Under the pieces are notes generated by a model. It searched no databases, was not told the origin of the DNA, and was given only the letters and a program-made list of their open reading frames with translations. From Paraphoma chrysanthemicola (lineage: Eukaryota > Ascomycota > Dothideomycetes > Pleosporales > Phaeosphaeriaceae): 64,000 bases of DNA. Position 1 is the stretch's first letter. Every line of letters starts with the position of its first letter. Below are positions 19,001-32,968 of the stretch, one piece after another. The DNA lies in assembly GCA_020744225.1 (NCBI GenBank), contig JAGMWG010000022.1, positions 723,212 through 787,211 of the forward strand, given 5' to 3'. A program made the position numbers and the translations under genes.

Positions 19001-22000
19001 TGATCAAAGATCGCGACAGCTGTTCTTCACTGAAGAGCGGCGTGTCCTGGAGCAACAAAGATGTGTCCTTCGAGAGCACATCTACAAAATGCACATATGT
19101 TTCGAGTAACAACTTTGTCGCTGTCGTATCGTAGAAAGACCGCTGGGTGCGCAGTGCAATTTGGACCTCAGTACCGAGATCAGCGACGTCGAATGAGATG
19201 TCGTATCCTGATCGTCCAGGATGGTAGTCCTCGACATCGAACTGGCACTGCACCCATGTCTGCTGCCTGCTTCTATCGACCTGCCTGTAATCGAAGAACG
19301 CCTGGAAGAAGGGATTATACGACGAGGAACGAGTTACCTTGAGTTCCTTGAGAAGCACATCAAATGGAAGACGCGAGTGGTCCAGCGCGGTGTAAGCTGT
19401 GTTGCGGGCTTCTACGATGGCGTCTGCAAATTTCTGTTCGGCCTGACGACGGAAGCGTAGCGTGAGCAGATTCAGGTAGAACCCGACGCTACCAATCATG
19501 TTACTGTCATTACGGTTTGCATCGGCGATCCCTATGGTCAAATCATCGACCTCAGTGAAGCTGAACAGCATGGCTTTGAATGCGGCCAGGTAGAAGTGGA
19601 AGGGAGTGCATCGGTTGGCTTGGGCGACCGACTTCACTCGCGCGCTGAACTCAGCGGCGATGCGCATATCAAGCTGATTTACCTCGTAGTTGGCAATTGC
19701 GGTCCTGGACTGTGATCGAGCCATCGGCAGTAGCGGTAAAATTGGCGGGAGATCATTGACGGGAAAGACGCTTCTCCAATAGTCAAGCTCCTTGACCATT
19801 TGTCCCTCACTGAGTGCTTTGCGCTGGGCTACCGAGAAGTCGGGACACTGAAGTGGTGGCACTCCAAGACTCTCTCCATTGTACGCTTTGTCCATGTCTG
19901 CGAGCAAGATCTGGAAGCTGGTCACATCCATGATGATGTGATGGGCATTGAACAATAGATAATGATGGATCGGGGATAGAGTCAACAGAACCATCCGGAA
20001 CAGCGCACCACTCTCGAGATCGAACTCGTGCGCCCGAAGCTTATCATATTCAGCGACCGCCTCCTCTGGTGACTGGATCATGATGTGTTCCAGCTTAACT
20101 GGAGAGCGCGCCAGTACATTTTGCGTCGCTTGGTCAACCTCATTGTCGTCGCCAATGAAGCACGTACGCAAGGCTTCGTGCCTCAGCGTCACTGCACGCA
20201 AAGCGCGTTCCAGGTCACCTATCCGTACGTGTCCCGTCATACGATAACGGAGGGTGACGTTGAAGGTTGTAGGATCGTCAACCAAGAGGCGCAGGAACCA
20301 GAAGCGCGACTGGGCAATAGAAATGGGTTTGCTTCGTACGATATTTCGAGTCGAGGCCTCAATTGCGTTTCTCAACTTTGCAGCGTTCGCCACATTCTTA
20401 TGCAAGGAATCAACGTGAAGCTCCATGGCCGGAGTCGCTACCGTGTTCGGTGTGTATACCGTTGAGCTTTGGCCGTTCACAGTCGACTCAGCAACACTCG
20501 GGGTAGAAGAACCAGTCTTGGATGATGGAGCGGTTACTGGAGGCTTGGGGAGCATCGCAGGGGCTTGTATAGGAGCGGGCTGGCCGCTTCCAATCTTTGC
20601 GAGGAGGTCTTCGGGAAGTTTCTTGAAAGCCCACTGACAAACTTCGGCAAGAGAAGAGCCACCGACAATCTTCAGCACAGGAATGTCCACCTTGACGTTC
20701 TTGAGGAACCATGACCGAGCTTCCACGGCAATAAGTGAGTCCATGCCGAGTTCGACAAGCGGGGCGTCGTGGTCTGGTGTGCCATTTCCGATTTGCAAGA
20801 TGGAGCATAACTTAGCCGCAAATGCATCTCGAAGCAACCCCAAAGCGTGGTCTTGGGAATCAGCAGCAGCCAACTGGTCTGGAATTGGGAGTTTGTTGGC
20901 ATCCTTGCTCCCCGATTGTCCCACCTCCGCTGATGTAAGCCCGTTCGTCTTGATAAGACAATGAGAGAACAGAGGATTCTCAAAGTAAGGGCCACGCACG
21001 TCCTCGTCATCACGGATGTAACCGAGTCCAGTAGTGACAATAGCTTCCGGGAAAAAGACACCGTCATTTTCGTCCCTGTCGCGAGCAGTCGGAATACCTG
21101 CCTCTATGGCCTCTGCGAACGCTTGTTGAAGCTCGATCTCGTTGAGAGGAAGCAGCCTGAAGTTGTTCAGTTGATTCAAGACGTGCTCGCCCGCCGACTC
21201 GACGTAGCCTAGACCAGCGACGCGACCGATGTCGACACCAGAGGCCGCCAGACCGCGCCTCCGACGCTGGCGGGCGAGGCCGTTCAAGTAGCCGCTGGAA
21301 ATGACATAGCTCGACTGGCCGGGATTTCCAATTAAGGTCGTTGCGGAGGTAAGCAATAAGAAGAAGTCAAGCGGATCATTGTAGAACAGCTCGTCGAGGT
21401 TGTTGCTTCCATCAATCTTTGGCTTAAGTACAGCCTGCATCTGTTCAATGGACATGTTCACGAAAAGAGAGTCTCGCAGGATCATAGCACCGTTGACGAT
21501 GCCAGCAATTGGAGGGCACTCTCTGCGGATGTCTTCGATAGTGCGAGCGAGGCTGGCTTTGTCGGTGACATCCACAGCATGGAGCTTGACAATTGCACCG
21601 GTACCCTTGAATGAGTCTAGCCAGGTGGCGTTGGCTTTCGGTGTACGACTCGCCAGGCACACGCATCCAGCCCCATTGTCCACCATCCATTTGCAGATGG
21701 ATTGTCCGATTTCGCCCGTGAGGCCGAGAAGGATATAAGTCTTATTCAAGGCGAAGAGCGTGCGAGCCTCAAGAGGACGGACCTCGACCAAGAGACGGCT
21801 AGATCCTGAAGGCGCCCAGGACACGACATCCGATATGTGAGCCTGCTGCTTCTTATGAATCATGTCTAGCGGAATCATAACATCATCCGCGACGACACCA
21901 TCGGGTGCGTTCGTTGCAGCTGCAACAGCGGATTGAAGATGTTCCAAAAACACTTCTCTTTGGCTGGATTGGAAAGACTGCGCCTCGAGCCTCGCGAGAT

Positions 22001-25000
22001 CATCGATGCCAATTCTCTTTATATGTGCTGGTACAAGGCGCGAAGCGCTGCTTTTGCTGACCTCATCGGTTGCCAGATCGACAAAATGCGTTGCAGTGGG
22101 GGGAAGAACCTGCTTCAACGCAACTTTGGGTGCACGCGTGTCGAACCTAGTCCAAGGCCCAGATGAATTCTTCGAAGCGCTGGTGATGAAACTGAGCCTC
22201 AGAGATTTTGTATGTGCCAGTCTTTCCATTGCGGCTGCGAATAGTTGGTCCTTCTCGGGCAACGGGGAGTTGATGACCACAACACTGCCGAACGGCAGTG
22301 CTCGGATTACGGATGCTGCCAAAAGCTCGGTAGCTACAGCACTGAGAAGATGTACGGGGTCAGTACCAGATGGAAAGGGTACGACTGCAGTAGGCTCGGT
22401 CAATTTTGAGTTAGTCCCAGACAAGAAGAGGACCTGTTCCGTCTTCTCAACGTAATTGCCGAGACCAACAAACAAGAAGCCTTCCCCAGCGATGTTAAGT
22501 GCCATCAAGCTCGAAAACGCCGCCTCAACCTTGCTTGTTCCAGCCTTGTTTGACGGAACGTCCTGTTGAACGAGTGACGGAGGCGCATCTTTTCGTAGTA
22601 CCACTGCAACACCATCCAGTTCGTCAGCTGCTTTTTCTGAAGTAATAATGCGCCGAGATGAGTTGAGACGCGCATTTCGGGTTACATCATGCATCAGGCG
22701 TGGAATGAGGAGGCGCCCTCCCTTATCCACAAACGCTTCGGGCTCATTCGACCACAAGTATGGATAGGTCCGGATCTTTTCTGTTGAAGGTTTCTCCCGT
22801 TCCCAATCATCCAGCGCAGTCTGGCGCAGAAAGTGTTCAGCGATCGTCTTGGACATACTCCCATCTGAGGCCATATTTGCGAAATCAAGATTGTGCATAA
22901 AAATATGCTGGGCTTCGTTACTCATGACGCGGCGGAAGGCCACACTGGCCATGTGATAGGGATTATCTGCTGAGATGGCGCCGTGCGTGACCCACAGGAT
23001 ATCTTTTGCCAGCTCGAACATACGCTTGAGACCTTCCATTCGATTGCTGTCGATGTCTTTGAAGATGGGCTGGTCCAGATCGACGAGATTGATGAAGGAG
23101 CTCATGGAAGCCAATTCCTTTGCCTCGTCCTCAGTCGGCAATCCATCGAGGATGGTGACGCTATGGCTGAAGCGGGAAAGATGTTCAGCCAACTCTTCGG
23201 CAATGCTGGAGGTCTCCAGACTTTGCGTGCCCAAAATCACGATACTGTCGTGATATAGGCTTGTCGAGGATGTTACGGACAGTGGTCTACGCATCAGGCT
23301 GATGCGATCATCGACGGCCTGTGATGCTATGATGGACCAAGGCCATGTGGCATAAGCGTCGAGTTTTGGCGTTACCGCGTCGACACCACAGAATCCTGAC
23401 TTACGCAATACAGTGTGCCACTCCTGCGGTGTGATAATGGGCATGTACTTTCGCCCGTCGTTAACACCAGACCACCATCCCGTGAACCCTCCCATGATGG
23501 TGCCGAAACGTACGGGGCCCTTGTCAGTCAGCTCCGCCAGGACAAGGTAGCCACCTGGTTTCAGCAATCGTCGTGTGTTCTCAAGCGTGTGCTGCAATAC
23601 TTTTGTGGCATGGAGGACATTGTTAGCGATGATAATATCGTATGTGTGCGGCTCAAAACCCTGGGTGGCAATCGGGCGTTCTACGTCCAGCGTTTTGAAT
23701 ACCATCTTGTCGCTGTGAGTCCCGAATACTTCTGCCGCTTTGTCGAAGAAACCTGCAGATATATCGGTATACGTATATGAAGCAAATGCGCTGCCAATGG
23801 CACCCAATACGGCTTTGGTGGCACCGCCGGTTCCCGCGCCTGCAAATGTGAGCAACCTTCTCTTCGCGCGAGGACATTAAATTTACCTATTTCAAGTATC
23901 CGAGCATGTGGATAGCGGTGGGTGAGCTGCTTGACTATAGCGGCTGATGCTACATTCATCGAAGTGCTATCGCCACCACTCTCGTAGTATTCGTCGAGCA
24001 TATTATCTGCTACCATATGCTCGATGATGGTGGTTTCACCGCGAATAGCAGCGACCATGTTCTTGCCGACTGCCGATATGAGGCGGATATCGATCACGTC
24101 GCAGTATCTGCTAATGTTAATGAAGCACATCGACCAGGCAGGATACTTACTTGGCAATCAGATCTGCAATGCTCTCGGCTGTGTCGTTGGACCATTCAGC
24201 CTTGAGAATGGGATGACGATCCTTGCTCACCGCATCGAGTGTCCAATTGACAAAGTCATGAAGGCTCTGGAAGTGTGGCTGGCCTTTTGTCCATTCCTCC
24301 TTCGTGAGATCTGCCTTCCACTTTCGCAGGTAATGGAAGCACACACGCTCACAGACACGGGCTATTTCGACATCACGATCAGATGGCGAAAGCCCAGCCA
24401 CGGCAGCATTACCGTTGGGAGCCGCGACTTGCCACTTCATCGTCGAGAACAATGATCGATCATTAGCTGCGGTCGCAGGCGCAAAAGGTTTCATGACCAA
24501 ATCCTCCACTTGAATCATACTCATAGGGACGCCCGAAGTGTCATTGAGAATATCAATGCTTGCGCTTAGGAGGTTTGCTGGGCCATGGCCGCCAGTAACA
24601 GTGCACCACACAGGCACCTCTGTTTTAGAGGTTGGCAAAGCAGCGCACTGCTCAGGATTGACACGAATCCGGCCAATCGCCGTGGGAATGTGCAGCGACC
24701 ACAATAGACCGTCTCCAGGTGCGGAATAAGCAAGAAAAGCGACTTGGAATGCGACGTCGAGTGTGGACGGATGAACGAGATGCGTTGCGGCGTCATCGTC
24801 ATCATATTGATAGGTCGACACTGTAGCCAAGGACTGGTTCAATTTTCGCTTCATTGACGACATGGTGCGGAAGTGCCCACTGTAGTTGTATCCCAGGTCA
24901 GTAAGAGAGGCGTAGAACTTGTCGACGTCCACTTCCATCATGTTGGTTGCGTCTGGCGCGGAAGGGGCGGTGAGTGCTGCTGCATCAGGAGTACCCAATG

Positions 25001-28000
25001 TCACGATGACAGTTCCGCCTGCCATGAGATCCATCTCGTGTTGTTCAGCTCCAGAGTTGTTCACACCGCAAGAGTAAACAGTGAAGCTTGCTGTGAGTAT
25101 CATGGGATTGTCCTGTCGGATTCCCGTCAGAGTCACAAGCGTTTCGACACCCGCATTATCACCCTCGTCAAAGGCAATCGCTTTGGGAATTGTAAGATCG
25201 ACGATTTCGAGGAATTCGATCGTTCCTTTGCGGTCGAGCATGCATAATCTCGCCGCCTCCAAAGCCATGGCGACATAACCTGCAGCCGGGAAGACTGTCT
25301 GGCCTTGAAGTTGATGGCCCTCGAGCCAAGGGATCTGCGACAGTTTTAAAATGTTCTTCCAGCGGAGATCCAAGGGCGTCGATTCGGGTAAGAAGTGGCC
25401 GAGGAGTTCGTGAAATGGCTGCTTCCGGTCGCGTAGCCTAGCAGACCGACGCGATTCGTGCCAGTAACGTCTGGAATGATTCCACTGATATGATGGCAGT
25501 CCAGTAATCAAGGTTGGCTTTCGCGATTCTGTGGCCTCCGTGCCTGCGGACAGCGTCTCACGATAACGTTTGAAGTCGACGCTGTTCGCACCCAATTGTG
25601 TCCAGACGAATCCCAAAGCTTCAGAAAATGCCTCAACATCATTTCCGCCACGGCTCAGCGTCCCTTGGTAAGGAAGAGCAGCCATGCGGATGTCGGCGAT
25701 ATTCTGTGAAGCCGGCCCTTTCAACGCTGGATGAGGTCCCACCTCGAGCACCAGGCTGATTTGGGGATTACTCTTCACTGCGTTCCAGACAGCATCGGCA
25801 AACAGCACAGTGTTGGTCATGTTGTCGCGCCAGTACACATCTCGAAGCTCGTCTCCCGGCACAGTGCCCTGTGCGTCAGGAACTACGCTAGAAAACCAGA
25901 CACAGTCACTAGATTTCTTCGAGATCTGAATTCCACAATCCTGCAATGAGGCGATGTACGGATCGCTGCAAGGTGTCATATGGTGCGAATGGTATGCCGT
26001 GTCGACTTTTAGAAGCCTAGCGAACTTTTTCTCCTCGTCGAAAATCTTCTTGGCAAGCACGATCGAATCTACGTCGCCAGACAGCGTGACGCTCGCCGCC
26101 GAGTTGTGTGCGGCCACTGTCAGGCGACCTTTGAAAACGGACAAGCCGACGAGTTCTTGGGCGTCTTCTACCGATGTGCCCACCGCCATCATGGCGCCAG
26201 CAATCTTTGCAGTGCCCTCGCTATCGTTGGAAAGACCACCAGCAAGGTGTGCATAATATCCACGGTAATAAGCCACTCGGATGGCGTCACGGTCGGAAAG
26301 ATAGCCCGCTGCATACACTGCGGCAATCTCGCCGGACGAATGGCCGACTACAGCACTGAAGCCAATCCCCGCGAGTCGGAGTAGGTCGACAAGTACAATC
26401 TGAATGGCAGTGCACAAAGGTTGCGAGATTTCAGCTTCTGTTATGCGAGAAGTGTCGGCACCTGCCAGTATTTCGAGTCGAAGACTCCATCTCGGCCGAT
26501 CTGAGTCAGGAAGCGAAGACAGCGCCTCTTCCAAGTCTTGAATTCGTTTACCGACGAAACCAGGAGACGCCGTGATCAGCTGTGCACCCATAGCAGCCCA
26601 CTGCGCGCCTTGCCCCGTGAACACGCCCAAGATAGAAGGTTTAGTGCTGCTGGCGATGGAGCGGATGCCTAAGGCGTTATTCTGCTTGGTCCTGGCAAGC
26701 TTTGTGTCGATCTTGACGACAAGCTCTTCAATGGAGCTTGCCGCAAAGGTAACCTTCAGAGCATGTTGGGTTCTGCGTGCTTGTAAGGTCCAAGCCAGGT
26801 CCTGCAGAGAGATGTCAGGCCGCGATTTTAGGTGAGCAGAGTATGCCTCGAGCGATGCGACCAGCGAAGGCTCCGACGCGGCTGAGAAGACGAATGGTAT
26901 GAATGGCGTGATAGTATTTTCACAGAGCGGCTCGTTTGAGACTGCTGGTCTCTTCACGTACTGCTCCAGGATGGCATGTGCATTGCTCCCACCAAAACCA
27001 AAGCTGTTCACACTGGCCCTACGCGGGACACCCTTAGGAATAGCAGGCCATTCCTGCAATGTCGTTGGCACCCGTAAGCCCTTGTAATAAGGTTCCACCG
27101 ATGGGTTCAGTCTCTCAAAGAGGAGATTAGGAGCGATGAAGCCGTGTTGCACGCTTGCGGCGGCTTTGAGGAGTCCAGCTAAGCCTGCTGCACCTTCCGT
27201 GTGGCCGATCACCGTCTTAGCCTATTGATTTCTGTCAGCTGATGTATCCAAGAAGAAAAGCAAATCGTACCGAGCCCACATAAAGTGGTTCGCTTGCATT
27301 TTCGCTGCCAAAACAATCAAAGATTGCCGCAGCTTCTCGGGGATCACCTATCTGTGTCAGTGACGTACATCGGCGTGCCGAGCATGTCGCCATACCAGCT
27401 TGTGTGCCCGTCCCGTGCGCTTCAAAATACTGAGGCCTGTCATCAGAGTTCCTCAAGTCAAGTCCAGCCTTGAGATAAGTTTTACGAATCATGCTGGCCT
27501 GTGCCTTCGAGCTGGGCACAGTCAACCCATTCGAGTAGCCATCCTGATTTGTGCCCGTTTCTCGAACAACGCACATGATCTCATCTCCATCAGCAATGGC
27601 ATCACTCAGCCTCTTCATGACAATCGCAGCCACACCTTCGCCACGTGCATATCCATCAGCTCCTGCATCCCACATGCGGGATCGACCTGTTGGCGAAAGC
27701 ATCTTCATCTTGCTTTCGATAATGAAGGTTTCGGGCCCCAGAATTACCTGGGTCCCGCAAGCGACAGCAACTCTTGACTCGCCTGTCCGTAGTGCTTGAA
27801 CACCTTGATGAACTGCAACCAAACTCGACGAGCATGCCGTGTCGATCGTCATACTCGGGCCGTGCCAGTCAAAGAAGTATGACACGCGATTCGAAATGAT
27901 GGCACGGTTCGTGCCCGTTGCAAAATATCGTGGCATGGTATCGAGATCCCGTATAGCTATGTCGTTCCAATCAACGCCCATAGTTCCCACATAAACGGCT

Positions 28001-28365
28001 GTGTCGGATCCACGAAGCGATTCAAGGCTATGTCCACCAGCCTCCAGGGCTTCGTAGACTGTCTCAAGAAGCAGTCTCTGCTGTGGATCGATCGAATCTG
28101 CTTCGTTGTTGCTGATGTAGAAGAATTGCGCGTCAAAGAGACGCAAGTCGTGCTCCAGCAAGTATGCATGCCGAACGTTTGTCGTAGAATGAATAGAGTC
28201 AACATGGTGAAAGCCTGTGTTGTTGAATCGATCCTTTGGGATCTCTTGCACCACATCGCGGGGCTCTTTGAGCAATTCCCATAGTTTCGACGGCGAATGT
28301 GCTCCTCCAGGGAATCGACATCCGCCTCCCACAATGGCGATTGGCTCTGATGGTTGAAACTTCAT
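16026..28365 (-). CDS. PKS-NRPS hybrid megasynthase (KS-AT-DH-MT-KR-ACP-C-A-T-R)
   Basis: Spliced CDS on the minus strand is 28365-27396, 27347-27271, 27221-24151, 24110-23887, 23839-18992 and 18940-16026 (4,034 aa). All five introns are GT-AG and 40-51 nt. KS has active Cys in DTACSSS (about residue 178), EAHGTGT and GHTEGAAG. AT has GHSSGE (about 643). DH has the His in EGHQLQGQTVFP (about 985) and HPSTLDVAFQ. MT has EIGAGTGGATK (about 1448). KR has GLTGEIG (about 2150) with Ser/Tyr retained. ACP has GMDSL (about 2482). C has HHIIMDV (about 2746), A has YTSGSTGTPKG (about 3218), PCP has GGNSLL (about 3640). The R domain (from about 3710) keeps YVASK. There is no intact ER domain. It makes a reduced, methylated polyketide joined to one amino acid. 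By-eye A-domain pocket residues are D-F-D-K-A-A-S-I-A-K; the substrate is not assignable. Confidence 0.95.
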
Positions 28366-30153
28366 GATGTAGGCTTCTTTCGTTCAGGCGTAAAGGCCGT
28401 ACGATGTTGAATCACTGGTAAGCTTAGAAAATTCCAGCTATGCTATCCTCTGCAACCTTCGTTCACCCATTCTACATGTAGCAATTCCTATTCACCGAAG
28501 CTGCAATTGGCATCAAGCATACTGCACGCCTTATTCTTTCCGAAAGGGTAAAGTTGTGTATGAAAGATCAGCATAAGCCATTGGTGCCGACGAGCGTCGT
28601 ACGAAGCATCAACGCTCCTTGTCGTGCTTGACCAAAGCAGGCAATGTCTGCGACGAAGCATTCTTTGAGCGGCTAGCGGTCCGCCCGTCACCTACGGTGC
28701 CTACCCAAGTGCCGGTAAAATCACCGAATGACAATAATGTTCGGTGCTTAGAGGCTATGCGACTTATGTTGCCGGCTTATGAAAGATTGATCGCGCTCGG
28801 GCCGCCATTCCCGCATCCACTACTGCTTACCTTAGGCGTAAGCAATAAGGACTGGAATGATGAGCGACTCGGAGGACCTCCGAACTTGGGCAGACCCTGG
28901 AATTAATTAAGGCTTGTGTTGGCGTTATGAGGCTCTGACTGTGCCCAGACCTGGGCTTGTCTGCGGTTTCAATCCCAATAGGAAATTGATCCTAGTGAAA
29001 CCGCGTGTTGTTCGCCGTTATAGGATGAGATTCTATGCCATGCCGTGATCGAAAGCTCGTATTACGAGCTGCGTGCGCCTTTCGCGGGTACTTATCGAAC
29101 CCCTGTTCAGTGTTTGTTCAGGCTTAGTTAGCCTTGTGAGCATGTAGTAAAGATAGGGAACCTTATCCCAGTATTCCGGTACGCTAGTCAGCAGGCAGTA
29201 GCATCCTTGTGTTCCAAGACCGCGTGGAAACTAAGCCTTCTCACACACGTGGTTCTGTCCCAAGGGTCGTCAGGGTCCAAGGACAAAGATCTGAAAATCG
29301 GTGCAGGTACGATGTCAATGCGAGGGTCTGTTGAAAACTTTGGCATAAATATTGGCACCAATTGTTAAGGTCTTTGTGCCAAAACCTAGTCACTCAATTC
29401 AATAATCACATTCAGATTGTTGACAAGACGCCTCCATCTATTGACGGGTTCTTCTCAGGCTGTTCCGTCACTATTTTAGCCATGTGGCGTCGCGGGAACA
29501 CGAGATTCAGCCACAAATACGACTCTCCCACCAATTCCGCATTAGGCATCGGAGGAAGGACCGGACCTGTGAGAAGCTGGACATTTCTTCAACTGTACCA
29601 ATCAGCATTGTCTTTAGAGCGTCAGAGGGCTGGCTCGCTACACATAACGCGACTCAGCGTGCTATATCCATCCAATTTTATCGTTCGGAGATGTTGGTAG
29701 GCACGGAGCGAAAGGGATGCTCGTGTTAGAAGCTGTCACCGGCGAGACAAGTGTCGACGTGCCGCGTATCAGTGGTTCGTGATAACAAGTTAGCCCCGGA
29801 CTCTGGTCTCGGACTGTCTCAGAAGAAGGGCCTCCAACATTGGGGCTTAGTTTTAGCGGCCTGAGAACATTTTTGCACGGGCGGAGGCCAACAGCTTTTG
29901 CACGGACTGGATCCTGCTGGCACGGAAGCGGCGCTCTAGCGAAGGCGCGGACTCAAGCCATCTCTTACGTACGAGCCGTGTGTTGGCGCTTGATGGACGA
30001 AAAGACGCAGGAAAGAATATGGCCCCAATGTATAGGTATATAACAGCGAGAATGGTACGTCGATGGAAACATCAACACACTCACGGCGGCCAAGACATTT
30101 CTCCATAGCCGTATCGAGGTGAAAATCTCGAAAATTTTGACTCTATACCCCTT
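28366..30153. other. Long divergent promoter region of PKS-NRPS and FAD oxidase
   Basis: Nearly 1.8 kb without a supportable gene. Open frames of 67-112 codons (for example 28,619-28,906 plus and 29,362-29,700 plus) have no recognisable domain. An AAGACCG word, the reverse complement of the CGGTCTT core seen in other cluster promoters, lies at 29,217-29,223. The region probably regulates both the megasynthase and the oxidase. It may also hold degraded sequence that I cannot identify. Confidence 0.45.
30025..30043 (+). promoter_or_regulatory. CCAAT and TATA box of FAD oxidase gene
   Basis: CCAAT at 30,025-30,029 is followed by TATATAA at 30,037-30,043, about 110-117 bp upstream of the oxidase ATG at 30,154. 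Position and sequence suit a core promoter with a short leader. Confidence 0.5.
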
Positions 30154-31715
30154 ATGTCTCTGTTCCGTGTTCTCGTTGCAGGGCTCGCCCTTAGCTCGGC
30201 TGTGAAAGCAGCTTCAGTCGCAGATTCGAAGCTCGACCTTTGCCAGGTCGTCGATCGACAATTGCCGGGTCTCGTGGGATTCCCCAACAGCGACACATAC
30301 AAGAAGTCGCAATCGGGCTACTACACCGAGAACGAACGTGAGATCAATCCTGGGTGTGTCTTCCGCCCAAAATCAACAAACGATGTCTCGCGCTTCGTCA
30401 GCATTGCCGCAAACTACGATAAGAGGACAAAAAACGCGTCGTTAGATAATCCACTATTTGCCGTTAGATCTGGTGGTCACACGCTATGGGGTGGAGCGGC
30501 CAATGCTCCAGGGGCCGTCACTGTCGACATGCGTAGTTTCGAATCGTTCTCTCTGAGCGCAGACAATAAGGTGGCATCCATTGGTGGCGGCTCCAACTTT
30601 GCCACAGTGTATCCTCAAGCCAACGCTCACAACGTCACCGTGATTGGAGGCCGCGTGCCGGGAGTTGCGGCCGGTGGCTTCCTCAGTGGCGGTGGCAAGA
30701 ATTTCTGGTCCCGACGCCATGGCTTTGGCTGCGACAACGTCTACGGCTATGAAGTAGTGCTTGCGAACGGAAAGGTGGTCTATGCTTCGGCCAGTCAGAA
30801 TAGGGACCTCTGGCTTGCGCTCAAGGGTGGCTCCAACAATTTTGGTATCATCACCAGATACGATCTCGCTACCTACCCGCTGGATCTCATGTGGGGAGGC
30901 ACTACCCAACTCAACTACACGCCCGCAGTGCTCGATGCCGAAGCCCAAGCTTTCTCTGACTTCATGCTTCCCGAGAACTTTGACGATGACGCCGACGTGG
31001 GAGTCCTTCTCGGATTTGCGACCGGGAATTTCTTCATCTTGAACACTCTTTTCTACTCGGCACCTGTGCCTAACCCCAAGTGCTTGGCAAATTTCACAAG
31101 CATTGCCGGCATCACGACGCGCTCAATCAATCTAACTACCGTAGCCGAGCGCGTCGAGGAAGATGGCGCTATCGTGCCGCTCTCTGTTCCTCGGTAAGCT
31201 CCGTGCCAACAACATTGAAGAAACGGGTCGTATTAACTTATTCTAGATCCTTTGAGCTCGTATACTCGTTCCACAACGCCGATGCCGCAACATATCGCCA
31301 GCACATGCAAATCTACCAAGACGAAGTCTCCAAGATCAACTCTGTTGACGGTCTCCAAATGCAATACCTCTTGCAACCCATGCCCGTCACGAACGGCACA
31401 AACGTGCTAGGCGTCCCGGCCAACGCACGCGATCTCGCGATGTGGGTTTTGACTGGCCTTTGGAATAAGCCCGCAGACGACAAGACTGTCGAAAACGCCT
31501 TGAAGTCAATCGTAGACCAAAGCGAGCGGTTGCTGAAGAAGAAGAACCTGTTGATCGACTTCAAGTACCTGAACTATGCCGATATCAGCCAAGATCCTAT
31601 CAGCACGTACGGACGGGAAAATATCAAGCACCTATGGGCTACAAGCAGGAAGTACGACCCCAACGGGCTGTGGCAGAAGCGAGTTCCAGGTATTAAGCTT
31701 CCCAAGAAGTACTAA
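30154..31715 (+). CDS. Secreted BBE-type FAD-linked oxidoreductase
   Basis: Spliced CDS is 30154-31193 and 31247-31715 (502 aa); the 53-nt intron has GTAAGC and TTCTAG ends. A hydrophobic N-terminus ending near AVKA (about residue 19) is a likely signal peptide. The PCMH-type FAD domain carries RSGGH, with the His (about residue 109) expected to bind FAD covalently. Further FAD contacts are GGRVPGVAAGGFLSGGG and FGCDNVYGYEVV. The C-terminus has the BBE segment ending YDPNGLWQKRVPG. Several N-x-S/T sequons agree with secretion. In fungal clusters such enzymes oxidise alcohols or C-N/C-C bonds, often late and outside the cytosol. It is divergent from the megasynthase and so probably co-regulated with it. 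Substrate is not predictable from sequence alone. Confidence 0.9.
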
Positions 31716-31920
31716 GCTTGCTGCATGTATGGGTTGGTTGGGACGGTCTAGCAATTTTTGTATAGAATCTGGGTTAGATTTTGATTGCATTTTTGCGCTA
31801 GGCTTTGACCTAGTTATGCGGCGTTGACGCGGGTTCGCTTAATTTCATTTCGGTACATCGTATTTCAATGTATTGTAGTCCTTGTTATGATGATCATCAT
31901 GTGAAAATCGCCACATGGAA

Positions 31921-31932
31921 AAGACCGATCTT
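31921..31932 (-). promoter_or_regulatory. Candidate cluster motif AAGATCGGTCTT
   Basis: The minus strand reads AAGATCGGTCTT, an AAGA/TCTT inverted pair around TCGG. Related words occur at 32,969, 33,061, 43,428 and 46,689, all in cluster intergenic DNA. A role as binding site for the cluster regulator is inferred. Confidence 0.35.
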
Positions 31933-32223
31933 CAAAATTGACGCACTCGATTTCCTGCCATCGAGAATGAATCGCGACTTCTGTGAGACCTCAGATCTTG
32001 GAAATCATCACGTGATGACCATTTTCTTCCTTTGTGCTTCGTTGTGGACCGAGGCTTTACTTCAGCCTCTCATTTTTTTTCTATTGGCCTGTTCGTACAG
32101 AACCACAATTTTATCCATCGGACCAACTGCCGTATCCTACACTTCACGTCTGCCTATATGCAGCCCATAAGCAGGACTGATATCTGCCAGCCAGTTATAT
32201 CGACCAATGTGTGCGGTCGGAGT

Positions 32224-32235
32224 CGGTCCGGACCG
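32224..32235. promoter_or_regulatory. Perfect 12-bp palindrome CGGTCCGGACCG
   Basis: The palindrome has the CGG-N6-CCG layout recognised by many dimeric Zn2Cys6 factors. It lies about 1.1 kb upstream of the Zn2Cys6 gene. Function is inferred only from this form. Confidence 0.35.
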
Positions 32236-32968
32236 GTGCAAGCCTTTAGCGGTTTGCCGTTCCGTTGCATCCCCACCAAACCCACGCATCTCGCATTGCC
32301 TGCCTGTCTTTGTTCTCCATGAACGATGGCGCCATCGCGCAACATTCTCCCCCATGTAGTCGTTTCTGGCCACATATGCAACCCTCAGCTGACGGAATCC
32401 TTCTCGCTTCACCGACGGTCCGTCAGCTTACATGACATGCCCACCACCTCGCATTCATCGCGTCACATTCGTACGCGCGCAGGCGGTCAAGGCTGAGAAT
32501 ATGAGTACTTGCGAAACATGCTTTATTGAGTAATGTTCAACCTCGCGCGATGCAATGCAAGAGTTTGATACGCGGCCACGTCGGCGAGCTTTTGCGCAGC
32601 GTATCAGGCTCTCGATCTACGTTCTACCTACTTCTCGCTGCTATTATAAGAGCAGGTATTTCTTACCATGTAAGTCGCCCAAGCGGGAAATGTGGGACCT
32701 CTACGTACCGCAGAGTGGAGCAACAGATTTGACGAGGCTAAGTGGCGAAGGGTGCTCCTTGTAGAACCTTGTGCATGGGGTCTCAAAGCCAACACGAGTG
32801 GTTCGCCTTAAGCCAGCGCGGGGTGGCGTAGGTTCCAAGCCCGTGTAGAAAGAGGGTTGAACACGATCGGAAGTCTCTCCGATCTTTCATAAAGAGATTT
32901 TCCGTCTCAGGATGAACCTGTGGTGGTATGGTAGCTAAAGCACTTGTCGATTCGCAGTGGCTGCGGAG

